A stretch of 64,000 bases of DNA from Melanocharis versteri (Eukaryota; Chordata; Aves; Passeriformes; Melanocharitidae). The notes beneath the pieces were generated by a model. It had not been told where the DNA came from, did not search any database, and was given only the letters and a program-made list of their open reading frames with translations. Shown here piece by piece: positions 52,071-64,000 of the stretch (positions are counted from its first letter, which is position 1; each line of letters begins with the position of its first letter). The stretch lies in contig VZTG01007110.1 of assembly GCA_013397845.1 (NCBI GenBank), forward strand, positions 329,242 to 393,241, read 5' to 3'. Both the position numbers and the translations under genes were made by a program.

Positions 52071-52256
52071 ACACAGCACACACCCTTGTTCCCCCCGAAA
52101 AAGACCCAGAAACCACAACACCTGAAGCAAAACAAAAAACAAAACAGCAAATCCACCCCTCCCCCGGCAAAAAACCCCCCAAACCCAACCCAATTCCCAA
52201 AAATTAACCACAAAAAGCTCTAAAAACCAACCGACCAACCAACCAACCACCCAGTG
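52071..52256. repeat. A/C-rich block with (ACCA)n
   Basis: Nearly T-free and G-poor on the plus strand, with C runs, A runs and a terminal (ACCA)n run at about 52226-52250. Its complement (TTGG, GGGTTT) keeps three minus-strand frames open at once (52012-52250), none of them a gene. The G-rich complement has several runs of three or more G. Confidence 0.85.
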
Positions 52257-54546
52257 ACTGGGGGTTAATATCAGGACAGCATCTTAAAACAGAAATTTAT
52301 CTATTTTTGCATTATAATGTCTTTGGATCTGAGCCTTCATTACCTAGTGCAAATAAAAACTCAGAACTAGTAGCTGTCCAATAAAGATCTAGACAAAGCT
52401 ATACAATTAGTCTGACACAGATTTCCATCAGAAACAATTGTCAGGCCTGAAATGATACTGGGCAAGTAAGGACTTGAGAAAATAAAGGGGAATGCAGCCA
52501 AGACCTTGTCTATTTAATCGAGCACAAGATGAAGTGAAAGATGCAATATGAGCTGGTTGCTGCTCAATTACTGTTGAAGTTTTGTTAAATGACTTGACTG
52601 CTATCTTATTTACATAAGAAAATCTCCACTCATGCTTCACTGAGCCTCAGCCAGACCTTAATTGAGAATTTATGGTTGAGTTCTCAGTGGAGGTGAAGAA
52701 CTGGAACGTTAATTCCAAGTGCAGCGCTTAGCCTGAATTCAGTCACATTCATGACACTGATGAGCAGTGTCCATTCATGCAAAATTCCTGTAACAAGTGA
52801 AGACTTGAGCTGAAATTAGACAAGCAGTTGCCTATAGCTTGAAGTCAGGCTTGAATGCACCTGGATTTCCCTGTATGTATATATACAGCAAAATTACATT
52901 TTCCTTGGCTTTTCTCTGGCTTATGTGTGGATGCTTGTACTGAGAAGTTTTTCAAATTAAGTCAACAATTTTTTGGGAAATTTTCAAATTTGCCACACTT
53001 AAAGAAAGAGGAGGTGGTTTGCCAGTATCTAAAGTGCCGCACAGATTGCCCTTATCTGTTCTGCATTTCATATATAAGGAGGGTTTTTTTCAAGGAGTGG
53101 TAGTATTTATCTCACAGTGGAGTTTGTTATGCCCAGGAAGTTCTGTAACCTGGTTGATAGCTGAAGCATGGGTTGTTTGGGTTCAGTTCTCTGCTGTGAC
53201 AGTCTTTCCTAAGCGATCTTTGGTAAACTACTCAAGACCAGCATCCCACTTCCCTCCTGAAAGTCAGTAACTTTGAGGACGTGCATCAACATGGAGGAAA
53301 ATTTTTAGGTTTTAAATACATGTAAATATTTGTTCCCATAACAACTCATTGGAGTAATTCAATCTAAATTTAGTCTTTGGCATCCAACCATCTACCAGAG
53401 GGCCAAGTGGTTATGGGCCCAGCAGTCGTTATGTTTGAGGCTGATTTTTGGCTCAGTTTCTAGATGAATTGTGCTTTCTGGGCTCCACTGGCAAGGGGCT
53501 GGATTCAGTTGCCTGAACACAGGCTGGATGGTTGATGCCTTTTCTGCTGTATGACTTACTCCATCGCAAGTTTTCAGTGGTTAAGACTTGCAAAACAGCA
53601 AACACATACATTATACCTGATCCCAAGCAGAGCTCGAAACAGGGCCGTGATATAGAAGAAACCCTTGGAAACTCTGGTTGACCCTCATACTTTTACCCTC
53701 TGGAAGGGTATACCCAAAGCTCACTAGAAAGCTAAAGATAAAGAACATATCTGCAAATATGACACAGAGGCCCACTTTGGAAATCACTGAGTTAATGAGA
53801 TCAAACAGCAGAACAGTGAATATAACAGAGAGAAACACAGATTTTTTTCTAGTTACGGTTAAGCTATTGAATTTTCTAAATATTCCACTTTTTTTCCCTC
53901 AGAGATACCATTTTCTTAGCAACCATACGTAATTATAGATTTTAGTGTTCCTTTACCAGTTTAGAATAATACTGAATCTACAAACTTTTCCTAGTAAGCC
54001 TGGTGGGTTGTTCACTAGAATTTTGTTCTTGGATCAGCAGCTCGTTATGGCCCTAAGACAAGCACATCTTCCTCCATCTACTCCCCGAATCACCTCACCC
54101 CATGCAGCAGTTTGTGTTCCTGTGTCCATTACTGGGGCAATCTGTTCAGAGCATGCTGGCAGGCATGTTACAGCCCTCAGAGGCTCAAGTACCACGGGGA
54201 AGCTCCAGGCACCTGCAGAGCACAGGTGTTCTCTAAGGTGGCTATTTGCTTGCAATAATTGAAGGAAGCAGAGGGAAGAAGAACCAGTGGAAGAAAGCTG
54301 CTTTTTGTGATTTCAGGTGGTTGGGATTACCTTCTACTGTCAGTGACTAGAATAATGTCACATGTAGAAAGAGAATTGAGTGTTGGCTTTTTAGAACAAT
54401 TTAATTGGGATTTTCTATTTGCATGGGGTTTATTATGTGCTATATGATGAGCAGAGAAGAAATACAGAAACAAACAAATAAATACTTCACACCCTCCAAC
54501 AAATTTCTACGGAAGAAGTACACAGGCTGGACCTTAATGATTTCTC

Positions 54547-54582
54547 TATCCCTGGGGATATATTACATTATCCCTGGGGATA
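54547..54582. promoter_or_regulatory. Two TCCCNNGGGA palindromes, possible EBF sites
   Basis: TATCCCTGGGGATA occurs at 54547-54560 and again at 54569-54582. Each contains TCCCTGGGGA, which fits the TCCCNNGGGA core bound by EBF-family (Collier/Olf/EBF) factors as dimers. The 22-bp spacing is about two helical turns, which would put both sites on one face of the DNA. Function is inferred from motif alone; a local duplication could explain the pair. Confidence 0.35.
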
Positions 54583-56773
54583 CCTCAGTCCTGGAATACT
54601 TTGGTTGGATGCCCACAGTACTCACTGGAGCAGTTCTCCCGAGTGAGGAATCTGCCGTCCCCGAAAGGCTGTACTCCACCTTGCCACTGCAAGTTCCAGG
54701 TCAGGAAACCTTCCATATTAATTGGAAAAACCTCATGTAGTGCGAAGTTCCTGGGGTTCTACCTTAATTTTTCTCTCACATATCCATTCTGAGCCTTCCA
54801 GGCCTGGCTATCAGTTATTTCCAGAGATTAATTACTGCTGGAAGAATCCCCACACTCATGACAAGATTTCCATATTATATGTCTTGGTTCTGTCTACTGA
54901 GAGCAACAATGTTAGAGCTGGGGTTTGACACTGAGAGCAACTGGCACAGCTCATGTCACCCATGTTGGCACTGCTGTGAATCTCACAGCAGCCATGCATT
55001 AAGAACAGGGAGCAGAAATCCCAGTACTACCACAGCCTCTATGGTGAGCTCCACTGAATTCACTGATACCTCGGCTTGCGTCCAGAAACAGCACTTCTGC
55101 ATTTGTGGAGTGCTGCATTCACAAAAGAATTAAGATTATTTGCTCAGGTTTTGTAATCAGTTCAAACATCTGCACTCACGGCATAGAATTTCTGTCCAGC
55201 ATCTGAGCCTTATACACAGTTTTCAGATCCAGTTGCTCGAGGTCTAAATGCAGCTGGTCCCTTCAGCAGCTCAAAGAGTTATGCCTAAACATTGAGGGAA
55301 TACCAAACTGAACCCTCTCGGACAGCTGCTGTGTGCCAGGGCACAAGGATCTCCTCCAGAGCCCAGTTCCTTCAGAGCTTCATCAACATCTACTGATGGA
55401 AGCACAAATTTCACATTTCAGTTACGATACTAAAAAGGGCAAGCTGCCCCTGGGAATTGTTTTGCAGGATGCAGTATGTGAGGAGAAGAACAAACGCACC
55501 AAAATTTCCCTGCCCCGTGCCTTTCTTTTAATTCTAAGATTTATACTCCAGTAAGACTTAGTCCTGCTATATCATCTTGGCATTCACAGAGATATAACCT
55601 ATGAATCTTACATCATACAACTAATGCCCTCAGCTTTGATCTTCAAGGGGTGAAAAATGCTAATACCTTATACTACATTATTTAGGGGCTTCCTAGAGTT
55701 CAATATATTAATGCAGTCCTCTTATTCAGCAGTGAATAGATTTCCTCTTTAGGAAGGTTGAATTCATCTGTGCGGGAGAGAATGTAAGAAACGATCCGCA
55801 TCCTGTCAGGCAATTAAAGCAGTATTATTCCTTGCAATTTTAGGTTTTAATTTACTGTATGAATACCTACACTATTAAATCAAATATTTTTATGGAAAAA
55901 ATCAGTGAAGTTCCATGCAATAATGTTAAAGCCTAACACCTCCCACATATTCTTCATTATGAGAATATTATGGTCTGGCACAAAACCAGTGTACTTCAAT
56001 ATTTAAAGTGAAATTTAGGAAATGAGCTGTATTCTTCTTGTAGACAAATTAATTACTTAAAAGAGGGTTATTTTATTGACAAAATTTATAAAAGGTACAG
56101 TTAAGGTTAAAATGTGATTTTTGTTCTCAGTTTCCCTGCTTTTTCTGTTTTTATTTCCAGTCAGTCATTTGTAAGGTTTTGTAAATTAAATTGTGAACTG
56201 GAATTTTCTGGTCCTATCTACAGCTCAGCAGCAATTCTTAGGAGGTGTGATGATCTGAGTAAAATTGGTTTAGATGCTTACGACTTCAGACCAAAAACCA
56301 AACTACATTCTTTAGCCCATCTTCTGATCAGAAATCTTTCATGGCAGTAGTTTGGAAGAGATGAATATGTTTTGTTCTAATGTGTCTTACAATTTCTTGA
56401 GTACATTCCTTTAATGACTTCATGGGTTTATGGTTATAAGCATGAAAACGGTGTTTCATAGATGCACAGTATAATTTTCTACATGGATTATTTTTTAAAA
56501 ATTGATTTTAAGCTCTGTTTCAACAATGTGCAGAAGTAAATTCAACTGGTATTTTCTCATTACATGGTCATACATCAAAAATACACATTTCAGAGAGAAC
56601 ACACCAGTTATGAAAAATTTTACTCTGTCAGAGAAGCTGGTGAGCTTCCAGTTCAGAGGAGAGAGAAAGGCTGTAATTAGTCTCATTAAGTAAAATCTTT
56701 GCCCAGTGTCTATGTCTGAATGTGCAAGCCTCATCCTTCTCTAGCCAGTAAGAGAAATGCTGCTCCTAAGGCG

Positions 56774-56786
56774 TGAGTCAGATAAG
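56774..56786 (+). promoter_or_regulatory. Joined AP-1/NF-E2 and GATA motif
   Basis: TGAGTCAGATAAG joins a perfect AP-1/NF-E2 core (TGAGTCA) to a perfect AGATAAG GATA site, sharing one A. Adjacent sites of this kind are known from blood-cell enhancers. Short motifs occur by chance, so this is only a candidate. Confidence 0.25.
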
Positions 56787-57589
56787 CAAAAAAGAGATGA
56801 GTAAAACCACCAATTTCTCATCATCAGTTAAAAAAGAGGGTCAAATTAAGATGCAGGTGTTTAAACTGTATGTGTGTGTGTTGGGTCAGATATGCCTTCC
56901 AAAGATATTTTCATTGTCTGAAAATTTATTTGAAAAACAGAGGAGCAAGTGTTCAAGTCCCTGTTTCAATAAACATTTCATGTGCAAAAAGTATCAGACT
57001 GACTAATCCCAAAACAGCTGGATATGAATAATGCTTATGTGGGCTAGGGCAGGATCAGGTTCAAAGAGAACACGCAGGCAGATCAGTCTTCAGTGCTTTG
57101 AAAGATGATGAACTCCTCTGCTTCCCTTGGCCACAGAACACTTTGGGTTTGCCTGAGAAGTGGTGGAAATCCTCCCTGATCTTTGAAAAAGGAAAGAGGG
57201 AAGAAAGGGATTAATAGAATATAGATAAACTCGGGTGAGGTGATATGAACAAGATTTCACCTAGTGATGTATTAGTGACGTAAAGACACTGGAAGATGAT
57301 GCAGAGATGTTTTTTCAAATGCTGGCTTCTCTTTGTGACATTTATGATGAAATTCTGCATCACAGTGTAGTTTCCTGCTATGCTTACCTATTTTGAAAAT
57401 GTGGCTACCTCTCTATCAGGGTAAATAAAGTGTGAATTTACTGAAAATGTTGTACCTACTTTCACACATATAGAAGGAAGACCTACAAAATCAATATACC
57501 TGTCATTTTAACTTTGACAGCAGGGTAGATACTGCTGATCCTAGATAACTAACTTAAACAATCAGCAGATAAGAACCAAGAGCAACATG

Positions 57590-58440
57590 AAATTCTTGAA
57601 AATGTCCAGTGTGGATCTATCAAATGAAAATCACGTCAAACCTATCAAATTTCCTTCTCTGATGAATGATCTTGCCTAGCATATGGAGAAGAAGCTGAAA
57701 ATGTGAAGTATTCTGACTGTATTTAGCTTTTAAACATTCTGTACCAGCGAAGCTGGAAATTATAGCCAGTGTGTGTCAATGTTCAGCTGACTGAAAAATG
57801 GCACTTAGGGGGTGATTTTCATTCCTTTCTCTATCAAAAAAAGAGGGTAGGTTTTGCAGGGCACCTCCAAGATCTGCCTTGGTCCTATTCCTGGTTAATC
57901 TTTATATCTGTGGTGTGGATGAAGGAGCCGAGCACACCTACAGCTCTCGGGTGAGGAGGGCTGTGTGTACTTTGGAGGAGCAGACCAGAATTCATAACCA
58001 TGCTGTTAACTGCAGCAAGTGTTTGAACCATGAGGATGAAATTCAATAACGACAAGTGCCATGCATAGTAATGCCTGTGGAGGAAACCTGAGGTGCACAA
58101 ATACAAATGGGAGAATAACTGGAGGAACAGCAGTATGGGAGGAGAGGTCCAAGGTCATCATGGCTCACAAACTGCGTCTGAGTCGACAAGATAATGTGGT
58201 TGCACAAAAGGCAAATCTCATTCTGGGCTGTATTAACAGCATGACAACGGAAGTAATTATTTTGCTGTACTAAGCAGTGATGAGACCTCAGCTGGTGCAC
58301 CATTCCCCAGTCTGAAAACAAGACAGGTGTAAATAAACTGGACAATCTCGAAAGGAGAGAAAAAGAAAGCACAGTTTATGTCAAAAAGCTGGAAGAATTC
58401 TACTTATTCAGTAAAAACAAGATCAGATGGAAACATAAGG
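57590..58440 (+). mobile_element. Old CR1-like LINE, ORF2 remnant
   Basis: The left part (aatcacgtcaaacctatcaa, then atttccttctctgatga) matches the CR1 segment coding 'NHVKPxKFPFFDEM'. Near 57870-57935 the text ttggtcctattcctgg, then ggatgaaggagccgagcac, matches 'LGPILFN...DLDEG', with frameshifts. The frame at 58061-58273 reads LSRQDNVVAQKANLILGCIN, then TTEVIILLY, the conserved stretch after the reverse-transcriptase core. It continues to about 58440 (ctggaagaattctacttatt) and stops before the 3' region. Several indels and stops make it an old, inactive fragment lacking both ends. Confidence 0.8.
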
Positions 58441-61400
58441 ATATATTAAATGGAATTAATTAGTTTTAAGATGATGATGGCCATTTTTTTCCTCCACATC
58501 CTATACATGTGTTGCAAGAAATGCTGACCTAATTCAAACCGAAATATTTGAGGCAGAAATTTCGATATAAAGTTGTAAGATAGAGATTGGGAAAATTTTC
58601 TAATTATCAGGTTAGTAAGACCTTTGAAAAGATGTTTGGGTAAACTACTGGATCTTCTGTGTGGGAAGTTTATAATAAATATCGGAGAACATCTTTGAAA
58701 TATTGCATGGATTTATATTTTTCTGCTTCACAGGGAAAGAGTAAACGACTGATTACTCAACATCCTGTAATTCTTATGTATCTATAAAAATATTGTTAAG
58801 CAAAAAAAATTGTAATAGGATATTTAATAAGTCTGCATGCTTCAGTTTTGCACCTGAAAAAGAGCATAGAGAATTTTTCACAGCACAAAGAGGGTTCATG
58901 AAAATTATGTTGAATTTGCACTTTGGGATGTCAGAGTAGGATTATGTTTTATTAGAAAATGTCACTATAAACAAACAAGCATACAAAACCTCCGAAGAAT
59001 AAACTGTCTTTTTAAGTAGAAATGTCACGTTCCCCAAACAACTTTTTTTTTTTTTTTTAACAAAAAGTGAAGGCTTTTGTAGTAACAGAATCTTTCCTGA
59101 AACATTCAATGGAGCTGAAAATAAGTTTTTGAAGAGTTTTACCTGAAAAAGTTTTTAACAGTTCTCTTTAGTAGTGAAGACATTGGTATTTGCGGCCGTG
59201 ATCCGGTGGGGCAAAGATTTTGCCCTGTTTGCAACCTTGCTCCCTGTGAAATACCACAGCTTTTTGTTCTTTCCACAATCTTTATTTCTTAGGGTTTTTC
59301 CTTTCTTTTGCCTCACACTACCCCAAACAATTCTTCCTCGAAATGGCAAAGGGAAATTAAAGAAGACAAGTTCATACAAGGAGATAACAAGAAATCATGG
59401 AACACTTCCACAATGGTCTCTTTGCTAAAGCACTTGGAAATCTGTCCTTCACTTCCCAGAACCTCCCATCGCTCTCAGCAGAAGTGATGGTGCTGGGGCA
59501 GGAACACTTTGTGGTGTGACGTACTGAGGGTAATTCAGAAACAACAGAAGAGTTGAGGGTGGCAAAAAACCCCCAAACCTGTCAGGGAAAGGATCAGAGA
59601 TGTTGTACCTTGAGTCAGAGTAATGAAGCCAGATGCCATGAGTTAAAGTCTTACTTGTACTGTTAGGATAATTAGCCAGCTCTTACATCTCTTGTGATCT
59701 CGCTGCTGTCTTTATAATCTCGAATGAATCGGTTCCCTCATCCACAGTAAATTATTTGCAATAGAGGTAATTTTTTCAATATTTTATCACAGTCACTGCT
59801 ACATTGGCTCCAGGCTCATTAAGAGATTTTTGGTTCTCCTGTAACATGAATAAATATCTTTGAATATATGAATATTTTTTAATGTTCATATAAATATATG
59901 AATAAAGCTTTATCCCATCAGAGTTTCACTGGCTTGAAGTGGAGCAACGCATGAGTGACTCAATCAGGGACTCATTGCTAGCTCATCTTAACAGCCTTTG
60001 TGTTGTGCTAGCCCTGTGAGAGGCAGCATCATTGTTCCCATTTTTCTGTGTCTCTTGCTACATTTGAAAAATGAAGGGGGATCTCTTTTACAATTTTCAG
60101 GGACGTAATGGGCTTCTGAACCCCAATTCTCTCAGCTCCAAAACCCTAATGGCTGACCTGGGCTTTCTCCCCGTGTTTTCTGCCAGAGGCTCCCGATCAG
60201 GCCATGCTCCCTGACCACAGAGCAGAGCACATTTTGCACAGCTTGTCCTGTCTGGACAGGCTGAAGAGCTACCATACAAGCTGTCTCCCGTTTGAGATGC
60301 TCAAGGGCCCACTAAAAATAGCTCTTCTTTTGGGTCACAAGCCGACTATAACCTGGAATCTGTATCCTCCAGAATCCCCCAAGGCCTAGGAGAGCTCGTG
60401 TTACCTTGGCTGATGGAGACATGGTTACTACCCTGTTTATCACATCCATATGCACGTGACATCTCAAGGGAATTCATACAGATACCCAAATGAAGCATAG
60501 TCTGAAAGGTGCACTCTTGAACAAAGGGAGCTATTTTATGAAATGGCCTGGCCTGATTGCCGTGCTGAGCCTCTGGAGGCAGATTTTAGCAATAGGTGAA
60601 CAGCTCCCATGTTTCAGCCAAAAGGTGTTGTTTATGTTTAATTATCCCTCAGCAGATTACTGTTCTATGACTTTTGCAAAGGTGATTTACCATTTGTTTT
60701 CATGGCAATGTTGCCCTGCCAATCTGCACATTTTTTATGTTTCTACCATGTTTGTATTTCCACATATCTGATATAGGTGAAAATATCCATTATACTGGTT
60801 GCGTGATTAGGAATTTTAAAGCATAGACCTTTTCCATGAAAAATCTTTCCTGAACTCTACTCATTTTGAGAGTAAACAATTCAGGTTTTAAGTCATGGCT
60901 GTTACTAGCTGAGAGATTCTTGTTATTACTAATTTTAATGCATTCATGAAAACTGCAGCTACTCAACAATATGACAAAAAATGATTCAAAATGTAAATCT
61001 ACTGAAAAACAAAGTTTTATCTGGCTGCAAAAGAACCAATTGATGGCATGAATTCTGTTTAAATAGCAGCTATTAAGCTTTTAATGGATTTATGCTTGAA
61101 AGAATGATAAAAATCCTTCTAAATAGTTCTGGACCAGTTTTAAAATCAGCTAATCATGTATGATTAAGATGATAGCATTTATCACCATTGTAGTTGGTGA
61201 CAGTAGCTCTCACTGTATTCTGCATTTCCAATATCTATCAAATCCTTAGAAAATACTATGAGATAAACAATGTATCATTACACATATTAGAACTTCAGAA
61301 AGCTGCTCAACAATGCCATATGCCTCACGTCTCTAACATGTCACTTATTCTCATGATTCACGTTTGATATTTTCTGAAAGCCTGAGTTTTTAGAGACTTG

Positions 61401-64000
61401 AATTCTAAGACATTGTCTTTTTTATGCCAGAAATCAAACAAGTAGAAGGGTAAAGAAAACCTTAGAAACATGAACTTCACTGTATAAAAGCAAAAGTATT
61501 AAATCTTTTTATTAGGAATGAAAAATAATAGGACATATAATTTTCATACAAGTTGATGTTTTTGTGGCTTTAAGAAAGATATTAATAACCCTGATTTTTG
61601 CAATAACATGAAAAAACCCAGCAAAAATGCTACTTATTTATTCATGTTTAGCATTCCATTTAGTTTTCAGTCCAACACAAGTTAGCCAATGTGTGTGTGA
61701 AGACACACTGTCTTGCTAAGCATATCTCTTTCATCTATTCAATTTTGGACAGGTCTTGGGTAAATGCTGCATTGCAGTACACTACCAGGGCTCCAGATCT
61801 ATAGAATGAAAGGACTTTTAGTATTTCAGTCTGTGCTGCTAATTTGTGAAGTGGAAAAGATGTTAAAATGCTTTAAAGACAGAGAACAGTGTTTGAGGTG
61901 ATTGATTTTTCTACTTATATTAAAAACCAATAGAAGCTTCTAACAACTGCATTAAAGCTGCTAACAGTTACGGCTAATTTTCTGTCTCAAATCCTTTGGG
62001 CTTTTCCTCCAGAGTTTAATTGCAGTTATCCACTTGCCTAGAGAAACCTCAGTTCGTGTCTCATGGCACTGTGCAGATTATTTGCATCTTTGTGATTGAT
62101 GAGAAAGGTCTAAACAATGGACATTTATTGTCATATTTTTTTACATAAAGCACTGAAATTAATTCTTGCAGAGTTGGGTTGGGTTAGTAAAAGCATATTC
62201 CCCATATTCTGTGGCAGAATAGATAACTCCATGTCAGTCGTAATCCAATTAGCTCTTTAGGCAGGAAGCACGAGAAGCACAGCAACAGAGACACCAGAGC
62301 AGGCAGCAAGAATGCTGTCCAGGGAGTACTGAACATGCTCCTGAGGCCATTCTGAACATACTTGCACGTTGTCACAGCCAGCCTGGCAAAGACATGCATT
62401 TGGGGGTTTTTACTATGTCTGGCTCTGATGCCATCCTTAGATCCTGCCGAAGGATTCAGAAGAAGGCAACCATGTTGAAGGCTTTTTTCTCAGCTGAGAT
62501 TGACCAATCTTGTAGAGCCTTTTAATCAAGGGCGAGCAAAATTGCCATCATCAGCCAATAAATCAACGAGCAATCTTTGCAGATGGTATGGCTGTGCTAA
62601 TGAATGAGGATAAACAAGTTTCCATGGTCTGGATACTGCTACATCGCTGCCCTCTTCATGGCACAATGTAGAAAGCGGTGTAGGGACGGTCAAGCCAGAG
62701 AAGTACATGTTAAAAGCAGGAAGGGAATAGCCAGATATTCACAAAACTATGACCTTGCTAATGAGCTCTGATGAGTTTCAGAGGTTTAGGTTCAGGGTCA
62801 CACTTGCCTGACATGCTGCATTCAGATCTGAGTGTGCTTCTGCTCATTTAGAGTCACTAGCTGAGGCTGATGACGGGTTTGGGGCTCTGCAGTGTACTCT
62901 GCTGCTTGAATTAATGATTTCTGAGCACTCTCCATCAAGCTTTAAGTTTTGCTTCTTCTGCCTGTCTGAGAGGGGAATACCAAGATTCTCCCTGTTATGA
63001 AATGAAATCAAGGCTTAGTTTCCAGTTTCAGTTAGATATCGATACATAGAACTGAAGTTGTCTGGTAAAGAAAAAAAAAAAAAAAACAGTCAACAAGTAA
63101 CCAGTGCTCTTTTAAAATGACAGATTAGAGAAAAAATCAGTTTCCAAAAGACAATGTCTTTGAAATAAAATTGTAGTATTTTGGAACAGAGCAGAAATTT
63201 GAAAACCTCTTCCTTAGGACCTGTTCTAGTCTTACAGTTCACTCCAGCTTGCTTGGACACACCACCAACAGGTGCACCTTGTAATGGATAAGGTTTTACT
63301 ACATTCAGTACTAAATTAGAAGTTGTCTAAAGAAACATAAAGATGACTCTCAAAACACAAATATACTTCAGGAACTGCTCTGCAGCTGGTGTAGTACTGT
63401 ACCCAAAACTGATCAGCAAGTGGCAACTAAGAGTGGTTGTAAAAAGCAGGATAAGAACTCAGGCTGTTAAGTTGCATCCTCCTGCCATGACAAGCTGTTC
63501 TTTTTCATTTAAAGCCAAATCAGACATGTTACATGATCTGCAGTCAAAGAAGCATAGAACCCCAGGCCAGTGGTATTGTTGCTATGTCCTTTGTGGTCTC
63601 TCTGAGATCTGACTTCACCAGATCTTGTCTTCTGCATGACTGGGATTCAAAACAAAACATCACAGACCAGCTGGACAAAGCACTGCTGGTGTCAACAAGC
63701 AATGAGTCACATGCCAAAGGACAGCATGCTTCTTTGGGAGAAAGACATGATACTCTACAGGAATGTCAGATTAAAATCAAGCATCCTGCCTTTCAGGGCT
63801 CCCAGAAAAGCAAAATATTCACCTTTGCTCATCACAATAGATAACAGAATGTGAAAGGGAGGGGAAGAGTTTGTGTGGGTTTCATCTTTGACAGAGCTGA
63901 GTTGTTTTATAAATGGGTAGGAAAAGCTTCTGGAAAAATCTGCTCTGATTTGGTCCCTTTCCTCTCCTCTTCTTTCCCTTGTAGTTTTGTACAATAGGCC
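58441..64000. other. Unique DNA, no gene seen
   Basis: No supported exon, RNA gene or transposon. It contains a 16-base T run (59043-59058) and a 16-base A run (63071-63086). Stretches near 60600-60780, 61050-61300 and 62020-62160 look less decayed and richer in factor-like motifs than average, so they are candidates for conserved non-coding DNA; comparison with other birds would be needed. Confidence 0.55.
62080..62131. promoter_or_regulatory. Octamer/SOX-like motif cluster
   Basis: A perfect octamer ATTTGCAT (62080-62087) is followed by tTTGTGATTGATGA, containing a PBX/HOX-like TGATTGAT, then AACAATGG (62113-62120) and ATTGT (62127-62131). The last two form an inverted ACAAT/ATTGT pair of the type bound by SOX proteins. 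Motif density is suggestive but could be chance. Confidence 0.25.

Larger units (their letters stand above)
51898..57589. other. Unique DNA, no gene seen
   Basis: No supported exon or transposon in 5.7 kb apart from the A/C-rich block. Frames of up to 111 codons (54405-54740) have no family motif. Possible binding-site arrangements at 54547-54582 and 56774-56786 are listed separately. Confidence 0.6.

Noticed and set aside
52012..52250. Three overlapping minus-strand frames rich in Trp, Gly and Phe
   Set aside because: All are translations of the complement of the (ACCA)n and A/C-rich block.

Overview
The window reads as nuclear DNA from a bird, most likely a passerine. The evidence is its repeats: many CR1 (chicken repeat 1) LINE fragments whose 3' ends carry the diagnostic ATTCTATGATTCTATGA-like tail, an avian ERVL-type LTR with a recognisable family sequence, and a short minus-strand element made of a tRNA-Ile-like head joined to a CR1 3' tail. 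That last structure matches the TguSINE1 family, which I know from zebra finch and other passerines. The rest is AT-rich, densely stopped in all frames, and dotted with short homopolymers and microsatellites.

I find no protein-coding gene or exon that I can support. The open frames are short (at most 189 codons). The longer ones are explained by LINE remnants, by LTR sequence, or by base composition that happens to lack stops. The window is probably intergenic, or lies inside a very large intron. The sequence alone cannot separate the two.

Layout. 1-6.8 kb: unique AT-rich DNA with one old minus-strand CR1 (about 3.27-4.08 kb). 6.82-6.96 kb: the SINE. 7-24.8 kb: mostly unique, with a triplet microsatellite (8.4 kb), an A/C-rich low-complexity block (10.6 kb) and a head-to-head pair of short CR1 3' ends (15.1-15.4 kb). 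24.8-30.0 kb: two plus-strand CR1 copies and a possible third tail. 33.0-35.2 kb: the most structured part, a degenerate ~46-bp minisatellite abutting a probable minus-strand LTR segment, then a compact GC-rich plus-strand LTR with CCAAT boxes, TATA-like box, poly(A) signal and an R-region stem. 36.1-42.4 kb: a reverse-transcriptase fragment of CR1, a long minus-strand CR1 and an ERVL-type solo LTR. 47.7-58.4 kb: three more CR1 copies, a 35-A run, a pyrimidine-rich tract and an A/C-rich (ACCA)n block. 58.4-64 kb: unique DNA.

No gene system works together here. The content is a layered record of retrotransposition: CR1 machinery (LINE plus the SINE that borrows its tail) and at least two LTR families. 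A few short motif arrangements in unique DNA could be regulatory: two TCCCNNGGGA palindromes 22 bp apart at 54.55 kb, a joined AP-1/GATA site at 56.77 kb and an octamer/SOX-like cluster at 62.1 kb. They are offered as testable leads only. Family names come from memory of consensus sequences; no database search was run.
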